NCBI RefSeq assembly: GCF_009496535.1
Contig: NZ_WIDL01000032.1
Location: forward strand, 1 to 34,537
Direction of reading: 5' to 3'
DNA: 34,537 nt
DNA from: Stenotrophomonas sp. MYb238
GTDB lineage: Bacteria > Pseudomonadota > Gammaproteobacteria > Xanthomonadales > Xanthomonadaceae
The position numbers and the translations under genes are program-made. The notes beneath the pieces are model-generated. The model saw nothing but the letters and a program-made list of their open reading frames with translations, ran no database searches and was not told the DNA's origin. Positions 1 through 7,486 of this stretch are shown in pieces. Within the stretch, counting starts at the first letter, position 1. The number at the start of each line of letters is the position of its first letter.

Positions 1-9
1 GGCGGCCGG

Positions 10-15
10 CATAAT
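10..15 (+). promoter_or_regulatory. Putative -10 box for a leaderless mRNA
   Basis: CATAAT lies six bases before the ATG at 22. This would start transcription at or next to the start codon. The -35 region falls outside the window. The same arrangement recurs before dusB, apaG, rsmA, the HDAC-like gene and ubiH in this window. Confidence 0.45.
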
Positions 16-21
16 GCGGGC

Positions 22-1083
22 ATGGATTCCCTCAGCCAGATCGTCCTGGGCGGCGCGGTTGCCGCCGCCATCGCGCCCGCCGGCCACCGCCGCGCGGCCT
101 TGCTCGCCGGTGCCGCCCTAGGCACGCTGCCGGACCTCGACGGCCTGCTGATCGTCGCCTTCACCCGCGACCCGGTCAGCCTGATGACGGTGCACCGCAG
201 CTTCAGCCACTCGCTGTTCGTGCTGCCGCTGCTGGGCACGCTGATCTGGTGGCTGTACCGCCGTTTCGGCCATGGCCGGGTGGCGGCGGCGCCGGCGCGC
301 TGGTGGTGGGCGATGGTGCTGGCGCTGGTTACCCACCCGCTGCTGGATGCGTTCACCGTCTACGGCACGCAGCTGTGGTGGCCGCTGATGCCGCCTCCAA
401 CGATGTGGTCGAGCGTGTTCATCATCGACCCGCTGTATACCGTGTGGCTGGCGCTGGGGTGCGTGGTGGCGTGGTTCGCCAGGGCGCGACCGCTGGCGCA
501 GCGCGCGCTGGTCGCCGGGCTGGCGCTGAGCTGCGGCTACCTGGGCTGGTCGCTGCTGGCCAAGGGCATGGTCGAGCGCGACGCCGACCGCGCGCTGGCG
601 GCGATGGGGCTGGGCGATGCGCCGCGGTTCTCGGTGCCGATGCCGTTCAACACGCTGCTGTGGCGGGTGGTGGCGATGACCCCGCAGGGCTACGTGGTCG
701 GCGACCGCTCGCTGTGGGCCGACCACGGGCCGATGCGCTTCAGCGGCCATCCCTCCAACGTGCAGGCGCTGCGGCAGGCGGCGCCGATCCCGGCGGTGGC
801 GCGGCTGCAGTGGTTCAACCGCGGCTTCATGCGCGCGCAGGTGGTGGAAGGCGAACTGGTGCTCAGCGACCTGCGCATGGGCCTGGAGCCGGACTACAAC
901 TTCAGCTTCGCCGTGGCCCGGGAGGACGGCGACGGCTGGGCGGCGATCCCGCCGCGGCAGCTGCGCCCGGTCTACCGCGCCGCCGGCGGCCGGGCGTTGC
1001 TGGAACAGCGGTTGGCGCAGGTATGGCACCGCATATGGAACGACGAAGGCGCAGCGCCCGGGGAGGTGATGGCTGGCGGATAG
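22..1083 (+). CDS. Membrane-bound metal-dependent hydrolase (YdjM/DUF457 family)
   Basis: A 353-residue protein. The first ~150 residues carry the pattern of the YdjM/DUF457 inner-membrane hydrolase family: PDLD at 37-40, HRSFSH at 58-63, THPLLD at 104-109 and an IIDP motif ending near 137. These Asp/His residues are the likely metal ligands. Hydrophobic segments around 10-45, 63-80, 95-112 and 133-178 suggest several membrane helices; the last ~170 residues are more polar. Substrate is unknown for the family. There is no Shine-Dalgarno sequence, but a -10-like box six bases upstream suggests a leaderless mRNA. The gene appears to stand alone: an AT-rich promoter region separates it from the next gene. 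Confidence 0.85.
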   Translation: MDSLSQIVLGGAVAAAIAPAGHRRAALLAGAALGTLPDLDGLLIVAFTRDPVSLMTVHRSFSHSLFVLPLLGTLIWWLYRRFGHGRVAAAPARWWWAMVLALVTHPLLDAFTVYGTQLWWPLMPPPTMWSSVFIIDPLYTVWLALGCVVAWFARARPLAQRALVAGLALSCGYLGWSLLAKGMVERDADRALAAMGLGDAPRFSVPMPFNTLLWRVVAMTPQGYVVGDRSLWADHGPMRFSGHPSNVQALRQAAPIPAVARLQWFNRGFMRAQVVEGELVLSDLRMGLEPDYNFSFAVAREDGDGWAAIPPRQLRPVYRAAGGRALLEQRLAQVWHRIWNDEGAAPGEVMAGG

Positions 1084-1121
1084 CAGGGTTTCCAAGCGGA
1101 AGGATGATTGTTTTGAATTTG

Positions 1122-1152
1122 GAACAAATAGTGATTTTTCTGATATTTGTTC
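1122..1152. promoter_or_regulatory. Inverted repeat, possible operator of the nitroreductase gene
   Basis: GAACAAATA (1122-1130) and TATTTGTTC (1144-1152) form a perfect 9-bp inverted repeat with a 13-base spacer, and weaker symmetry continues outward. It sits in an AT-rich patch (about 1105-1165) that stands out from the GC-rich surroundings. The right arm contains the candidate -35 box of the downstream promoter, so a bound regulator could control it. An operator function is inferred; the hairpin could also help end transcription of the upstream gene. Confidence 0.45.
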
Positions 1153-1174
1153 TGAATTTGCTGGTAACTACACT
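1147..1174 (+). promoter_or_regulatory. Candidate sigma-70 promoter of the nitroreductase gene
   Basis: TTGTTC at 1147-1152 and TACACT at 1169-1174 are 16 bases apart. This predicts a start near 1181 and a leader of about 50 bases before the ATG at 1230. Confidence 0.45.
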
Positions 1175-1229
1175 GGCGCTCAATCCATGAACGGCCGCCT
1201 AGCCGGCTTTCCTTCCTTCCGGAGTCACC

Positions 1230-1829
1230 ATGAACAGCCAAGCCATCGCCCTGTACAAGCAGCGCCGTTCCCAGTACGCGCTCGGCCGCAACCTGCCCAT
1301 CGGCCAGGACCAGGCCACCGACCTGATCAAGCACGCCATGCGCGAGGCGCCCTCGGCCTTCAACTCGCAGCCTACCCGCGCGCTGATCCTGCACGGGGCG
1401 CAAAGCGTGAAGTTCTGGGAGCTGGCCAAGGATGCGCTGCGGCGGATCGTGCCGGCCGAGGCCTTCGCCGCCACCGAAGGCAAGCTGGACGGCTTCGCCG
1501 CTGGCGCCGGCACGGTGCTGTTCTTCAACGACGTGGACGTGACCAAGGGCCTGCAGGACCAGTTCCCGCTGTATGCCGACAACTTCCCGGTGTGGGCCGA
1601 GCACGCCAACGGCATCGCCCAGTTCGCGGTGTGGACGGCGCTGGCCGAGGCCGGCATCGGCGCCAGCCTGCAGCACTACAACCCGCTGGTGGACGAAGCC
1701 GTGCGCCGCGAGTGGGGCATCGCCGGCAACTGGCAGCTGCGCGCGCAGATGCCGTTCGGCTCCAACGAGGCCGCCGTCGGCGAGAAGAATTACATGGAAG
1801 ACGAGGCCCGCTTCAAGGTCTTCGCCTGA
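1230..1829 (+). CDS. Nitroreductase family protein
   Basis: A 199-residue protein of the FMN-dependent nitroreductase fold, most like the subgroup of small fatty-acid-repression/YdgI-type oxidoreductases. Visible features: the N-terminal RRS at 12-14 that contacts FMN phosphate in the family, SAFNSQPTR at 42-50, a central WAEHANGIAQ helix and AGIGASLQHYNP near 150. The C-terminal GEKNYMEDEARFKVF is typical of this subgroup. Expected role: NAD(P)H-dependent reduction of quinone- or nitro-type compounds in the cytoplasm; the physiological substrate cannot be told from sequence. GGAG about eight bases upstream supports the ATG at 1230. A promoter with an inverted repeat lies upstream and a strong terminator downstream, so it is monocistronic. 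Confidence 0.9.
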   Translation: MNSQAIALYKQRRSQYALGRNLPIGQDQATDLIKHAMREAPSAFNSQPTRALILHGAQSVKFWELAKDALRRIVPAEAFAATEGKLDGFAAGAGTVLFFNDVDVTKGLQDQFPLYADNFPVWAEHANGIAQFAVWTALAEAGIGASLQHYNPLVDEAVRREWGIAGNWQLRAQMPFGSNEAAVGEKNYMEDEARFKVFA

Positions 1830-1863
1830 CCCTTCCGGCGCGTTCCTCCCCCCGCGCCGATCC

Positions 1864-1894
1864 AGGCCCGCCCGCTCTGCCGGCGGGCCTTTTT
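1864..1894 (+). terminator. Rho-independent terminator of the nitroreductase gene
   Basis: AGGCCCGCC (1864-1872) pairs perfectly with GGCGGGCCT (1882-1890), with a 9-base loop followed by a T run. It begins 34 bases after the stop codon. Confidence 0.85.
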
Positions 1895-1918
1895 GTTGCT
1901 GCCTTCCATGGCGGCAGT

Positions 1919-2242
1919 CCTTCGGACTATGTCCGGCAGGAAGGCGGCCCCCGCGGGTTCATGGCCGTGTCGAGTAAGCGCAGGCCTGGAATTGAGGCGT
2001 CGCAGGTGAGGGATCGAGGCGTCAGGGGTGCGGGGCCTGCCCGCACGGAAACCTTCCCGGGAACGCCCCCCTTCGGGCTACGTCTGAGAGGAAGGCGGCC
2101 CCCGCAGGTTCATGGCCTTGTCGAGTAAGTGCAGGCCTGGAATTGAGGCGTCGCAGGTGAGGAATCGAGGCGTCGTGGGTGCGGGGCTTGCCCCGCACGG
2201 AAGCCTTCCCGGGAACGCCCCATTCGTGGCAAGCCCCGTATC
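1919..2242. repeat. 151-bp intergenic tandem repeat (two copies)
   Basis: Two diverged direct copies with a period of 151 bases: AAGGCGGCCCCCGC begins at 1941 and again at 2092, and both copies continue through GGCCTGGAATTGAGGCGTCG and CTTCCCGGGAACGCCCC. Similarity extends upstream to about 1919. The second copy contains a perfect hairpin, GTGCGGGGC/GCCCCGCAC at 2179-2198; the first holds a weaker version. It fills most of the 495-base gap between the nitroreductase gene and the 3' end of dusB. Short ORFs cross it on both strands but none has a ribosome-binding site or a recognisable product. Probably a dispersed noncoding repeat; the convergent gene orientation means neither gene needs a promoter here. 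Confidence 0.7.
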
Positions 2243-2324
2243 TACGCAATCTGGCTGCCGAAGCACAGAGGCCTTCCCGGTGGTAACCCGCATCGCGTTC
2301 CGCGTTTGCGGTCTAGCGCGGTCG

Positions 2325-3314
2325 TCAGGCGGCGGCCCGCGGCTGCCCGGCGATCAGCCCGTCGAAATAGTCGCGGGTCAGGCGCAGCTGCGCGTCGGCG
2401 CTCTCGGCGGCGTTGACCACGGCGCGGAAGGCGGCGTTCTCCGGCCGGTCCTTCGCGTACCAGCCCAGGTGCTTGCGGGCGATGCGCACGCCTTGCGGTT
2501 CGCCGTAGAAGGCATGCAGGTCGGCGAGGTGGCCGAGCAAGATGTCGCGCACCTCTTCCAGCGATGGCGGCGGCAGCTCCTCGCCGGTGGCCAGGTAGTG
2601 GGTGATCTCGCGGAATATCCATGGCCGGCCCTGCGCGGCGCGGCCGACCATCACCGCATCGCATCCGGTATGGGCCAGCACCTGCGCCGCCTTGCGCGGC
2701 GAATCGACGTCGCCGTTGGCCAGCACCGGGATGTCGAGCATCGCCTTGATCGCGGCGATGGTGTCGTACTCGGCGGTGCCGGTGTAGTGCTGGTCGCGGG
2801 TGCGGCCGTGGACGGCCAGCGCGGCGATGCCGCTGTCCTGCGCGATGCGGGCGATGGCCGGCGCGTTGCGCACCTCGGCGCACCAGCCGGTGCGGATCTT
2901 GAGCGTGACCGGCACCTCCACCGCGCCCACCACCGCTTCGAGGATGCGCGCCACCAGCGCCTCGTCGCGCATCAGCGCCGAACCGGCCCAGGCGTTGCAC
3001 ACCTTCTTGGCCGGGCAGCCCATGTTGATGTCGATGATCTGCGCGCCGTGGTCGACGTTGTAGCGTGCGGCCTCGGCCAGCTGCCGCGGCTCGGTGCCGG
3101 CGATCTGCACGCTGATCGGCGCCGGCTCACCGGCATGGTCCATGCGGTGGATGGACTTGCGGGTATTCCAGAAGCGCGGGTCGGAGATGGTCATTTCCGA
3201 AGCGGCCAGGCCCGCGCCCAGCCGCTTGCACAGCTGCCGGAACGGCTTGTCAGTGACGCCGGCCATGGGCGCGAGCACCACGTTGGGCGCGATGGTGTAG
3301 GGACCGATCTGCAT
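2325..3314 (-). CDS. dusB: tRNA-dihydrouridine synthase DusB
   Basis: An FMN- and NADPH-dependent enzyme that reduces uridine in the D-loop of tRNA. From the start chosen here it has 329 residues, close to the usual ~320-330 for DusB. Visible motifs: NVVLAPMAGVTDKPFR near the N-terminus, QIAGTEP, IDINMGCPAKKVCNAWAGSAL with the catalytic cysteine, LKIRTGW, VHGRTRDQ, ANGDV and MVGRAAQGRPWIFRE. The pattern matches DusB rather than DusA or DusC. An ATG three codons earlier (3323) is in frame. I prefer 3314 because it matches the E. coli start (MRIG-type) and because a TACAAT box ends seven bases before it, which would make the mRNA leaderless. There is no fis gene downstream as in enterobacteria; a tandem repeat follows instead. 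Confidence 0.93.
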   Translation of the reverse strand: MQIGPYTIAPNVVLAPMAGVTDKPFRQLCKRLGAGLAASEMTISDPRFWNTRKSIHRMDHAGEPAPISVQIAGTEPRQLAEAARYNVDHGAQIIDINMGCPAKKVCNAWAGSALMRDEALVARILEAVVGAVEVPVTLKIRTGWCAEVRNAPAIARIAQDSGIAALAVHGRTRDQHYTGTAEYDTIAAIKAMLDIPVLANGDVDSPRKAAQVLAHTGCDAVMVGRAAQGRPWIFREITHYLATGEELPPPSLEEVRDILLGHLADLHAFYGEPQGVRIARKHLGWYAKDRPENAAFRAVVNAAESADAQLRLTRDYFDGLIAGQPRAAA

Positions 3315-3321
3315 GCGGCGC

Positions 3322-3327
3322 ATTGTA
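3322..3327 (-). promoter_or_regulatory. Putative -10 box of dusB
   Basis: TACAAT on the minus strand ends seven bases before the chosen ATG at 3314 and touches the alternative ATG at 3323, which could not then be in the transcript. This supports the shorter start. Confidence 0.45.
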
Positions 3328-3358
3328 GTGCCCGGCGGCAGCGCTGTTCGCGCACCGC

Positions 3359-3426
3359 GTAGGAGCGGCTTCAGCCGCGAAGGGGCTCTACCGGTGAAGC
3401 CCCTTCGCGGCTGAAGCCGCTCCTAC
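3359..3426. repeat. Paired GTAG-type REP palindrome
   Basis: Two perfect 29-base arms (3359-3387 and 3398-3426) in inverted orientation around a 10-base loop. Each arm starts with GTAGGAGCGGCTTCAGCCGC, which is itself palindromic. This is the layout of bacterial REP sequences with a GTAG tetranucleotide. It lies just past the 3' end of the ribokinase-family gene and upstream of dusB, so it could also act as a transcript end or mRNA stabiliser for the minus-strand nucleoside operon. Confidence 0.8.
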
Positions 3427-3452
3427 CCGGGAGGGGCCTGCCAGACGGCTGC

Positions 3453-4406
3453 TCAGCCGGCGTCGGCCGGCGTCATGCGCGGCATCGCCACCGCCGCGCC
3501 CTCGCTCTCGGTGGAGCGGGCCGCGTACTGGTTGGCGAAGCGCACGTGCTTGATGAAGGCCGCGTCCGGCGCCTGCGCCAGCGAGGCGACCAGCGCACCG
3601 TTGAAGGCGTCGCCGGCGCCGGTGGTGTCCACGACCTGCACCGATTCGGCGGCCACGCGGTAGTACGGCTGGCTGTCGCCGCGCAGGCGTTCCTCGTCGT
3701 GCGAGACGAACACGCCGACCGCGCCGAGGGTGACCACCACGGTGTTGCCCGACAGCTTGCGGCACAGCGCATGCAGGCTGGCGCCGTCCAGCGCGGCCAC
3801 GTCGTCGGCCTCCACGCGCTCGCCGACATGGCGGCCGAGCAGGGCGGCGAACTCGGTTTCGTTCGGGGTCAGCACGTCGGCCAGCTTGAGCAGGCCGATG
3901 GTCGAGGGCGCGTTCGCCGGGGCGGCGTTGAGCACGGTCAGCACGCCGGCCTCGCGGGCGATGCCCAGCGCCGCCTCGATCGATTCCACCGGCGATTCCA
4001 GCTGCGCCAGCAGCACCTTGGCGCCGCCGATCAGCGCCGCGTTGGCGGTCATGAACTCCGGGCTCAGCGAGGCGTTGGCGCCCGGGCCGATGACGATGGA
4101 GTTGCGGCCGCGGCTGTCCACGTAGATGCCGGCGGTGCCGGTGGGCTCGCTGCTGGCCTCGGCGGCCAGCGCGATGCCGTCGGCCGCCGCCAGCTGGCGC
4201 GCCAGCGCGCCGCCGGCGTCCTCGCCCAGCGCGCAGACGAAGGTGATGCCGGCGCCGGCGCGGCGCGCGGCCACCGCCTGGTTGAAGCCCTTGCCGCCGG
4301 GACCGGTGCTGTAGCGCCCGGCAATGGTCGCCCCCGGCGCGGGCAGGGCATCGCAGCGCCAGACGTGGTCGACATTGAAGGAACCGGCAACGACAACAGA
4401 ACTCAT
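3453..4406 (-). CDS. rbsK: PfkB-family sugar kinase, ribokinase-like
   Basis: A 317-residue carbohydrate kinase of the ribokinase/PfkB family. Visible: the N-terminal VAGSFNVDHVW strand and turn, the substrate-binding GGKGFNQA at 37-44, PNETE at 181-185, and the C-terminal signature DTTGAGDAFNG at 260-270 with the catalytic base Asp266. It lies 57 bases downstream of the nucleoside transporter gene on the same strand. This suggests a joint role in using ribose or a whole nucleoside taken up by the cell. Ribokinase is the simplest reading, but nucleoside-phosphorylating PfkB enzymes have the same motifs, so the substrate is uncertain. A paired palindrome about 27 bases downstream may end the transcript. 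Confidence 0.85.
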   Translation of the reverse strand: MSSVVVAGSFNVDHVWRCDALPAPGATIAGRYSTGPGGKGFNQAVAARRAGAGITFVCALGEDAGGALARQLAAADGIALAAEASSEPTGTAGIYVDSRGRNSIVIGPGANASLSPEFMTANAALIGGAKVLLAQLESPVESIEAALGIAREAGVLTVLNAAPANAPSTIGLLKLADVLTPNETEFAALLGRHVGERVEADDVAALDGASLHALCRKLSGNTVVVTLGAVGVFVSHDEERLRGDSQPYYRVAAESVQVVDTTGAGDAFNGALVASLAQAPDAAFIKHVRFANQYAARSTESEGAAVAMPRMTPADAG

Positions 4407-4463
4407 GGAATCTACTTCTCTGGGATGGCCGTGGGGCAGCCGGAAAGGGGAGCGCGTCGGGGC

Positions 4464-5762
4464 TCAGCCGAAATGGCTGAGCACGCCGGCGATGGTCGCC
4501 GTCATCAGCGTGGCGATGGTGCCGCCCAGCACCGCGCGCAGGCCGAACCTGGCCAGGTCGTGGCGACGGTCGGGAGCCAGGCCGCCGATGCCGCCGATCT
4601 GGATGGCGATCGAGCTGAAGTTGGCGAAGCCGCACAGCGCGTAGGTGGCGATCAGGCGGCCTTCGTCGCTCAGCGCGACGCCGGCGACATTGCCCTTGAT
4701 GATCTCCGACAGCTGCAGGTAGGCGACGAACTCGTTGATCACCACCTTCTGGCCGATCAGCGAACCGACCGTGGTGGCATCGGCCCACGGCGTGCCGATC
4801 ACCCAGGCGATCGGCGCCAGCACGTAGCCGAAGATCGTGGCCAGGTTGGTCGGCTTGCCGATGGCCTGGGCCAGGCCGGTGACCTCGCCCAGCCAGGTCA
4901 GCGGCGCGTTGAGCAGGGCGATCAGGGCGATGAAGGCCAGCAGCATCGCGCCGATGTTCAGCGCCAGCCTCAGGCCGTCGCCGGCGCCGGCGGCGGCCGC
5001 GTCGATGATGTTGGAGGAGGTCTTCTCCACTTCCATCTTCACCGTGCCGCGGGTCAGCGGGGTATCGGTCTCGGGCACCAGCAGCTTGGAGATCACCAGC
5101 GTGGCCGGCGCGGCCATGATCGAGGCGGCCAGCAGGTGCTTGGCGTAGAACGCCTGCGCCACCGGGTCGCCGCCGCCGAGCATGCCGACGTAGGCCGCCA
5201 GCACGCCGCCGGCGATGTGCGCCATGCCGCCGATCATCATCGTGATCAGCTCGGACTGGGTCATCTTCGGGATGTACGGGCGCACGGTCAGCGGCGCCTC
5301 GGTCTGGCCGATGAACACGCTGGCGCAGACGCTGGTGGTCTCCGCGCCGGACACGCGCATCACCTTGGTGATCGCCCAGGCCATGACCTTGACCACCGCC
5401 TGCATCACGCCCAGGTGGTAGAGCACGCCCATCAGCGCCGAGAAGAAGATGATGGTCGGCAGCACCTGGAAGGCGAAGATGAAGCCGTACTTGGGCACGT
5501 TCATCAGGTCGCCGAAGATGAAGCTGGAGCCTTCGTTGACGTAGCTGAGGATCTTGACGAAGCCCTGGCCCAGCCAGTCGAACACGTCGCGTCCGCCGGG
5601 CACCAGCAGCACCAGCGCGGCGAAGGCGATCTGCAGGCTGATGCCGGTGGCGACCAGCTTCCAGTCCACCGCCTTCTTGTTGTTGGAAAACAGCCAGGTG
5701 ATGCCGATCAGCACCACCAGGCCGAACAGGCCGAAGCCGATCCTGCCCAAACCTTCGACCAT
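4464..5762 (-). CDS. nupC: Concentrative nucleoside transporter, NupC family
   Basis: A 432-residue multi-span membrane protein of the CNT family, which imports nucleosides with H+ or Na+. Visible family features: FQVLPTIIFFSALMGVLYHLG, the nucleoside/ion-binding GQTEAP at 152-157, a GGMAHIAGGVLAAYV segment, IGQKVVINEFVAY and CGFANFSSIAIQIGG near the C-terminus. Length fits the ~400-430 of bacterial members. It is the first gene of a two-gene unit with the ribokinase-like kinase. A promoter with TTGCCC and TAGGCT 17 bases apart lies upstream, and the gene is divergent from the aldo/keto reductase gene. Confidence 0.9.
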   Translation of the reverse strand: MVEGLGRIGFGLFGLVVLIGITWLFSNNKKAVDWKLVATGISLQIAFAALVLLVPGGRDVFDWLGQGFVKILSYVNEGSSFIFGDLMNVPKYGFIFAFQVLPTIIFFSALMGVLYHLGVMQAVVKVMAWAITKVMRVSGAETTSVCASVFIGQTEAPLTVRPYIPKMTQSELITMMIGGMAHIAGGVLAAYVGMLGGGDPVAQAFYAKHLLAASIMAAPATLVISKLLVPETDTPLTRGTVKMEVEKTSSNIIDAAAAGAGDGLRLALNIGAMLLAFIALIALLNAPLTWLGEVTGLAQAIGKPTNLATIFGYVLAPIAWVIGTPWADATTVGSLIGQKVVINEFVAYLQLSEIIKGNVAGVALSDEGRLIATYALCGFANFSSIAIQIGGIGGLAPDRRHDLARFGLRAVLGGTIATLMTATIAGVLSHFG

Positions 5763-5795
5763 GAGTATTCCCCGGGCCAGCCCGCAAAAGCGGCA

Positions 5796-5824
5796 AGCCT
5801 AGTGCAGCGGCCGGTGGCGGGCAA
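5796..5824 (-). promoter_or_regulatory. Candidate promoter of the nupC-kinase unit
   Basis: On the minus strand, TTGCCC (5824-5819) and TAGGCT (5801-5796) are separated by 17 bases. The predicted start lies about 30 bases before the nupC ATG. Confidence 0.4.
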
Positions 5825-5963
5825 CAATTCCGGTGCCGGCCGGGCGCAACGGCGACGAACGCGCCGGTATCGGCAAGGTTCGGGCGACTGCCGGGGCCGT
5901 GCCGGGCGGTACACTGACGCCCCGCCCGCGCCGCCTGCGCGGGCCGCGTTCCAGGAGCCTGCC

Positions 5964-6935
5964 ATGCACTACCGCCGCCTCGGGTCGTCCGGCCTGCAGC
6001 TTTCCGCCCTGTCCTTCGGGGCCTGGGTCACCTTCGGCAGCCAGATCGCCCGTGGCGAGGCCCGCAACCTGATCGCCGCGGCCTGGGACAACGGCGTCAA
6101 CTTCTTCGACAACGCCGAGGTCTACGCGCAGGGCCGCGCCGAACAGGTGATGGGCGACGTGATCGCCGACCTGCGCCTGCCGCGCGACGGCTACTGCGTG
6201 TCCAGCAAGGTGTTCTTCGGCGCGGTCGACGCGCCCAACCCGCTGCAGCGGGGGCTGTCGCGCAAGCACGTGCACGACGCCTGCCACGCCGCGCTCAGGC
6301 GCCTGCGCGTGGACTACCTGGATCTCTATTACTGCCACCGCCCGGACCCGGAGACGCCGATCGCCGAGACCGTACAGGCGATGGACGTGCTGATCCGCCA
6401 AGGCAAGGTGCTGTACTGGGGGACGTCGGAATGGTCGGCCGAGCAGATCGCCGAGGCGGTGGCGTTCGCGCGCGGCCACGGCCTGCATGCGCCGACCATG
6501 GAACAGCCGCAGTACAACCTGCTGCACCGCGCGCGGGTGGAACAGGAATACGCGCCGCTGTACGCCGACGCCGGACTGGGCACCACCATCTGGTCGCCGC
6601 TGGCCTCGGGCCTGCTGACCGGCAAGTACAACGAGGGCATCGCCGCCGACAGCCGGCTGGCGCAGACCACGATGGACTGGCTGAAGGACGCGGTGCTGGG
6701 CACGCCGGAGCAGGACCGGCTGGGCAAGGTGCGGCGCTTCACCGCGCTGGCGGCCGAACTGGGCGAATCCCCGGCGCAGCTGGCCATCGCCTGGTGCCTG
6801 CGCAATCCGCACGTGTCCAGCGTGATCCTCGGCGCCAGCCGGGTGTCGCAGCTGGAGGAGAACCTGCGCGCGCTGGAAGTGCTGGAGCGCCAGGGCGAGG
6901 ACGCCTGGCGGAAGGTGGAAGCCGTGTTCGCCTGA
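5964..6935 (+). CDS. Aldo/keto reductase, Kv-channel-beta-like subfamily
   Basis: A 323-residue NADPH-dependent aldo/keto reductase of the AKR subfamily that includes potassium channel beta subunits and YghZ. The catalytic tetrad is visible as Asp49, Tyr54, Lys82 and His125. Cofactor-binding features are GTSEW, SPLASGLLTGKY and the C-terminal VILGASRVSQLEENLRAL. Substrates are probably aldehydes or ketones such as methylglyoxal, but that is family knowledge, not visible here. The frame is open far upstream, but the real start is the ATG at 5964, preceded by CAGGAG and matching the family N-terminus (MHYRRLGSSGL). A TACACT box at 5910-5915 could be its -10. Confidence 0.92.
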   Translation: MHYRRLGSSGLQLSALSFGAWVTFGSQIARGEARNLIAAAWDNGVNFFDNAEVYAQGRAEQVMGDVIADLRLPRDGYCVSSKVFFGAVDAPNPLQRGLSRKHVHDACHAALRRLRVDYLDLYYCHRPDPETPIAETVQAMDVLIRQGKVLYWGTSEWSAEQIAEAVAFARGHGLHAPTMEQPQYNLLHRARVEQEYAPLYADAGLGTTIWSPLASGLLTGKYNEGIAADSRLAQTTMDWLKDAVLGTPEQDRLGKVRRFTALAAELGESPAQLAIAWCLRNPHVSSVILGASRVSQLEENLRALEVLERQGEDAWRKVEAVFA

Positions 6936-6947
6936 TGCGGTCGGCAG

Positions 6948-6969
6948 GCCGGGGCACCGTGGCCCCGGC
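6948..6969 (+). terminator. Hairpin after the aldo/keto reductase gene
   Basis: GCCGGGGC and GCCCCGGC form a perfect 8-bp stem with a 6-base loop 12 bases after the stop codon. No T run follows, so termination is uncertain. Confidence 0.35.
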
Positions 6970-7017
6970 ACGGAAGGGTGGCCGGGGAGGCCGCGCGAAA
7001 AAATCCTGCGTCCCCTC

Positions 7018-7045
7018 TTGCGTCGCGGATGAGAATCATTATCAT
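7018..7045 (+). promoter_or_regulatory. Candidate hemP promoter covered by the Fur box
   Basis: TTGCGT (7018-7023) and TATCAT (7040-7045) are spaced by 16 bases. The Fur box at 7030-7044 covers the spacer and -10, which fits repression by iron-loaded Fur. Confidence 0.5.
7030..7044. promoter_or_regulatory. Fur box upstream of hemP
   Basis: TGAGAATCATTATCA matches the 7-1-7 Fur consensus TGATAATnATTATCA at all but one position. It lies 31 bases before the hemP start codon. Iron-responsive repression by Fur is therefore very likely. Confidence 0.9.
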
Positions 7046-7075
7046 CAATTCCGTCCCCGCCACGGAATCCCGACG

Positions 7076-7273
7076 ATGTTCGCCCAACCTGTCCTGCTTC
7101 GTCCCCGTACGCTGCACCTGCCGCAACGTTCCGCCCCGCAGGCGGTGGCCGTCGATGACACCATCGACAGCGGCGCCCTGCTCAAGGGCCAGCGCGAAAT
7201 CCTGATCCGCCACGGCGACCGCGTTTACCGCCTGCGCCATACCAGCAACGACAAGCTGATCCTGACCAAGTAA
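7076..7273 (+). CDS. hemP: Hemin uptake protein HemP
   Basis: A 65-residue protein. Its C-terminal half has the HemP signature: GQREILIRHGDRVYRLR followed by TSNDKLILTK at the very end. HemP proteins are small cytoplasmic factors encoded in heme/iron uptake loci; in some bacteria they help activate heme-uptake gene expression. A near-perfect Fur box over the promoter supports iron control. No TonB-dependent heme receptor or heme ABC transporter gene follows in this window. Instead the next gene is a secreted protein of unknown function, 213 bases further on. Confidence 0.92.
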   Translation: MFAQPVLLRPRTLHLPQRSAPQAVAVDDTIDSGALLKGQREILIRHGDRVYRLRHTSNDKLILTK

Positions 7274-7320
7274 CCGCGCCGGCCCGCGCGCCGGCAGCCG
7301 CGTCCCCGCTCTCTCCCCCC

Positions 7321-7390
7321 TTGGCCGCGACCGGGCCGCTCCGGCGGTCCGGTCGCCAAGCCAGGGGTCTTTGGCTGCCGCGCGGCAGCC
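7321..7390 (+). other. Two strong hairpins between hemP and the next gene
   Basis: The first hairpin pairs the region around 7321-7334 with CCGGTCGCCAA at 7349-7359, with a small bulge. The second is a perfect 18-base palindrome (GGCTGCCGC/GCGGCAGCC, 7373-7390). They occupy much of the 213-base gap. They may end or weaken transcription between the genes; no T run is present, so the role is open. Confidence 0.4.
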
Positions 7391-7486
7391 GGACAGGACC
7401 ACGCGCCGATGCGGCCACGCACTCCCTGCGGAAGAATGCACCGGCCAGGGATGGCCATTGCGCCCGGTACCGGGCTGGAGCCATCG

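Noticed and set aside
3388-5796. Very long open frame on the minus strand over the nupC and kinase genes
   Set aside because: Shadow frame of two real genes in high-GC DNA. Product is Arg/Gly-rich low-complexity sequence with no domain.
3546-5963. Upstream extension of the aldo/keto reductase frame
   Set aside because: It is the antisense of the kinase and nupC genes. The true start at 5964 has a ribosome-binding site and the family N-terminus.
7409-7486. Longer start for the DUF6607-like secreted protein
   Set aside because: It would put 26 residues before an otherwise clean signal peptide, and the ribosome-binding site is at 7487.
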